Origin: Allobosea sp.
GTDB lineage: Bacteria; Pseudomonadota; Alphaproteobacteria; Rhizobiales; Kaistiaceae
NCBI GenBank assembly: GCA_017307955.1
Contig: JAFKFV010000015.1
Span: forward strand, 186,001 to 250,000
DNA length: 64,000 bases
Direction: 5' to 3'
The position numbers were made by a program, and so were the translations under genes. The notes under the pieces were generated by a model, which was not told where the DNA came from, did not search any database, and saw only the letters and a program-made list of their open reading frames with translations. Shown here in pieces: positions 62,098-64,000 of the stretch (positions are counted from its first letter, which is position 1; each line of letters begins with the position of its first letter).

Positions 62098-62413
62098 CTT
62101 TGCCGGCCACCGGGCCGGAGCGCTTATCAGGATTATCGATGCCGGGCCGAAGCGCGCTCGGCAGGTTGCGCTCGAAGGAGCGCTCGCCGAGCCACGCGAG
62201 CCAGAGCCCGCCAAGGGCGACGATCGTTCCGATGGTCAGCGCGGCAAATGTCACCCCGAAAAGTCCGGGCTGCGCGGCGAGTGTGACATCGCCGCCCCGC
62301 CCCCAGATCACGCCGGCGAAAACCGCTCGCGTCAGTTGGAAAAGCGCGGAAAGCGCGAGGGCCACAGACACCGCTGCGATCGCAACGAGGCGAAGTCGCC
62401 GCCACCGCCTCAC
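62054..62413 (-). CDS. small two-helix membrane protein of unknown family
   Basis: A 119-residue product starting at GTG 62413, which overlaps the dctM stop by 4 bases (GTGA). Two hydrophobic segments (about 8-35 and 50-70: LVAIAAVSVALALSALFQL, LFGVTFAALTIGTIVALGGL) are separated by a polar loop. The last 15 or so residues (KVPLTPPLSRKRERG) come from the intergenic repeat, so the original C-terminus may have been changed. It is not recognised as any known TRAP component. The gene may be real and coupled, or a remnant. Confidence 0.55.
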   Translation of the reverse strand: MRRWRRLRLVAIAAVSVALALSALFQLTRAVFAGVIWGRGGDVTLAAQPGLFGVTFAALTIGTIVALGGLWLAWLGERSFERNLPSALRPGIDNPDKRSGPVAGKVPLTPPLSRKRERG

Positions 62414-63942
62414 TTCGCCGGAGCTCCGAAGTCCGGCGGCGGCAGGGCGCCATCGGCCGGCGCGCCGAAATCGGGCGCGGCCGGCGCCGTGTCGCCCGGC
62501 GTCTCGAACGGGTTCTGCGCGCCCTCCTCGCCGAACGGATTGCCGCCGCCGCCCGGCGCCGCAGCGTCCGGCATCGGCACATTGAGCTCGATCGTCGAGG
62601 GATCGATGACCTTCTCCGCCTTCAGGAAGGAGGAGACCGTCTCGGGCCAGATGATCACGATCGCGACCAGGATGATCTGCAGCGCGACCCAGGGAATGGC
62701 GCCGAGATAGATATCGGAGCTATTCACCTCGCGAGGCGCGATGCCGCGCAGATAGAACAGCGCGAAGCCGAAGGGCGGGTGCATGAACGAGGTCTGCATG
62801 TTCACGCAGAGCAGCACGCCGAACCAGACGAGATCGATGCCGAGCGCCGAGGCGACGGGCGCCAAGAGCGGGATGATGATGAAGGCGATCTCGAAGAAAT
62901 CGAGGAAGAAGGCCAGGAAGAAGATGAAGACGTTGACGAAGATCAGGAAGCCGATCTGACCGCCGGGAAGGCCCGTCAGCAGATGCTCGATCCAGTGCGC
63001 GCCGTCCATGCCCTGGAAGACGAGCGTGAAGACCGTCGAGCCGATCAGGATGAAGACGACCATGGACGTGAGCCGCATGGTCGATTCCATCGCCTGGCGC
63101 ACCAGCGGCCAGGTGAGGCGGTTGTGCATGGCGGCGAGGACCAGCGCGCCGATGGCGCCCATCGCGCCGGCCTCGGTCGGGGTCGCAAGGCCGAGGAAGA
63201 TCGTGCCGAGCACGAGGAAGATCAGCACGATCGAGGGGATCATGCCCCAGAGGATGCGCCGGATCAGCGGCCAGCCGCGCTCAACGCGGATATCGGCCGG
63301 CAGCGGCGGCACGTAATGCGGCCGCATGATCGAGACGGCGAGGATGAACAGCGCGAACAGGATCACCTGCAGCACCGACGGCCCGATCGCGCCGCGATAC
63401 ATGTCGCCGACCGAGCGGCCGAGCTGGTCGGCGAGCAGGATCAGCACCAGCGAGGGCGGGATCAGCTGCGTGATCGTGCCCGACGCGGCGATGACGCCGG
63501 TCGCAATGCGCATGTTGTAGCCGTAGCGCATCATGATCGGCAGCGAGATGACGCCCATCGCGATCACCGAGGCGGCGACCGTGCCGGTGATGGCGCCGAG
63601 CACCGCGCCGACCAGGATCACCGCATAGGCGAGCCCGCCCGGCACCTTGCCGAAGAGATGGCCCGTACCCTCGAGCAGGTCCTCGGCGAGGCCGCAGCGC
63701 TCGAGGATCGCGCCCATGAAGGTGAAGAAGGGGATCGCGAGCAGCAGCTCGTTGGAGAGGATGCCGAAGACGCGGAGCGGCAGCGCCTGCAGGAATTCGG
63801 GCGTGAAATGGCCGCTGAAGATGCCGATGATGCCGAAGAAGAGGCCGACCGCCGCCAGCGAGAAGGCGACGGGGAAGCCGATCAGCATGAACAGCACCAT
63901 GCCGGCGAACATCACCGGCGGCATGATTCCGTAGGAGAACAT
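62410..63942 (-). CDS. TRAP transporter large permease, DctM family
   Basis: A 510-residue inner-membrane protein with about 12-13 helices. Diagnostic parts are VGAVLGAITGTVAASVIAMG, GVIAASGTITQLIPPSLVLI, and FLDFFEIAFIIIPLLAPVAS with LLCVNMQTSFMHPPFGFALF, as in mannitol/chloroaromatic-type DctM. After the last helix a 60-residue tail rich in Pro, Gly and Ala follows (NPFGEEGAQNPFE, APDFGAPADG, PPPDFGAPAK), unusual for DctM. It starts 11 bases after the DctQ stop. Confidence 0.92.
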   Translation of the reverse strand: MFSYGIMPPVMFAGMVLFMLIGFPVAFSLAAVGLFFGIIGIFSGHFTPEFLQALPLRVFGILSNELLLAIPFFTFMGAILERCGLAEDLLEGTGHLFGKVPGGLAYAVILVGAVLGAITGTVAASVIAMGVISLPIMMRYGYNMRIATGVIAASGTITQLIPPSLVLILLADQLGRSVGDMYRGAIGPSVLQVILFALFILAVSIMRPHYVPPLPADIRVERGWPLIRRILWGMIPSIVLIFLVLGTIFLGLATPTEAGAMGAIGALVLAAMHNRLTWPLVRQAMESTMRLTSMVVFILIGSTVFTLVFQGMDGAHWIEHLLTGLPGGQIGFLIFVNVFIFFLAFFLDFFEIAFIIIPLLAPVASALGIDLVWFGVLLCVNMQTSFMHPPFGFALFYLRGIAPREVNSSDIYLGAIPWVALQIILVAIVIIWPETVSSFLKAEKVIDPSTIELNVPMPDAAAPGGGGNPFGEEGAQNPFETPGDTAPAAPDFGAPADGALPPPDFGAPAK

Positions 63943-63953
63943 CGGCGCGTCCC

Positions 63954-64000
63954 CTACTGCAGCGGCTTCTCATAGGCGGTATCGAGCGTCATCACGCCCC
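63954..64000 (-). CDS. C-terminus of a probable TRAP small permease (DctQ), partial
   Basis: Only the last 15 codons are inside the window, read on the minus strand as ...VMTLDTAYEKPLQ then TAG. The identity is inferred from position, 11 bases before dctM in the usual dctQ-dctM order. The sequence seen is too short to prove it. Confidence 0.6.
   Translation of the reverse strand, partial: GVMTLDTAYEKPLQ

Noticed and set aside
62779..63975. A 398-codon plus-strand frame opposite dctM, very rich in Glu, Asp, Arg and His
   Set aside because: It is antisense to a hydrophobic DctM permease; reverse complements of membrane protein genes give such charged products.

Overview
The window reads as a chromosomal segment of a high-GC alphaproteobacterium, most likely order Hyphomicrobiales. 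The signs are: dense packing in short operons, many ABC and TRAP importers, homospermidine synthase paired with a lysine/ornithine-type ornithine decarboxylase, and recurrent imperfect GC-rich palindromes between genes. The genus cannot be fixed from the sequence; a Kaistia-like relative is only a guess. No rRNA, tRNA, CRISPR array, transposase, integrase or phage gene was seen.

Layout. 1-3861: glutamate synthase gltB (5' end outside the window) and gltD. 4177-6495: an eight-haem c-type cytochrome with HEAT and TPR repeats. 6499-11085: envelope and sugar-nucleotide genes (SGNH-like DUF459 protein, MltB-type lytic transglycosylase, galE, and divergent galU). 11147-17818 (minus): a seven-gene operon with an NMT1/THI5-type ABC importer, a cytosine-deaminase-like amidohydrolase, an FAD oxidase and two flavodoxin-fold reductases, with a RidA gene divergent from it. 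18484-20540: a divergent LysR regulator and YeiH-family exporter. 20618-24569: two 8-oxoguanine-deaminase paralogues and a creatininase-family protein. 24753-30318: a complete Dpp-type peptide ABC operon. 30323-37282: a LysR regulator and a six-gene catabolic operon (HIBADH, MmgE/PrpD, CMD, ALDH, MBL, SDR). 37456-44402 (minus): a sugar-type ABC operon in which one permease is fused to a strictosidine-synthase-like beta-propeller and is followed by a second, free propeller protein. 44584-48930: cytochrome b561, a COG0523 metallochaperone, a WD40 protein, a lytic transglycosylase and a DUF2937 protein. 49109-52389 (minus): polyamine synthesis (odc, GNAT, hss) behind a long structured leader. 53161-58726: a GGT-family hydrolase, amidase, LysR, DUF1007 and a NicO metal transporter. 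58732-64000: a C26 hydrolase, an aldo/keto reductase and a TRAP system whose binding protein and permeases are convergent.

The recurring theme is uptake and breakdown of small nitrogenous compounds (purine and pyrimidine bases, creatinine-like amides, peptides, gamma-glutamyl compounds, amides), feeding ammonia to GOGAT and carbon to oxidative catabolism. The most unusual items are the permease-propeller fusion operon, the deaminase/oxidase/RidA pathway of unknown substrate, the 771-base region upstream of odc, and an Irr/ICE-like palindrome between cytochrome b561 and the COG0523 gene. All functions are inferred from sequence motifs read by eye; no database search was run.
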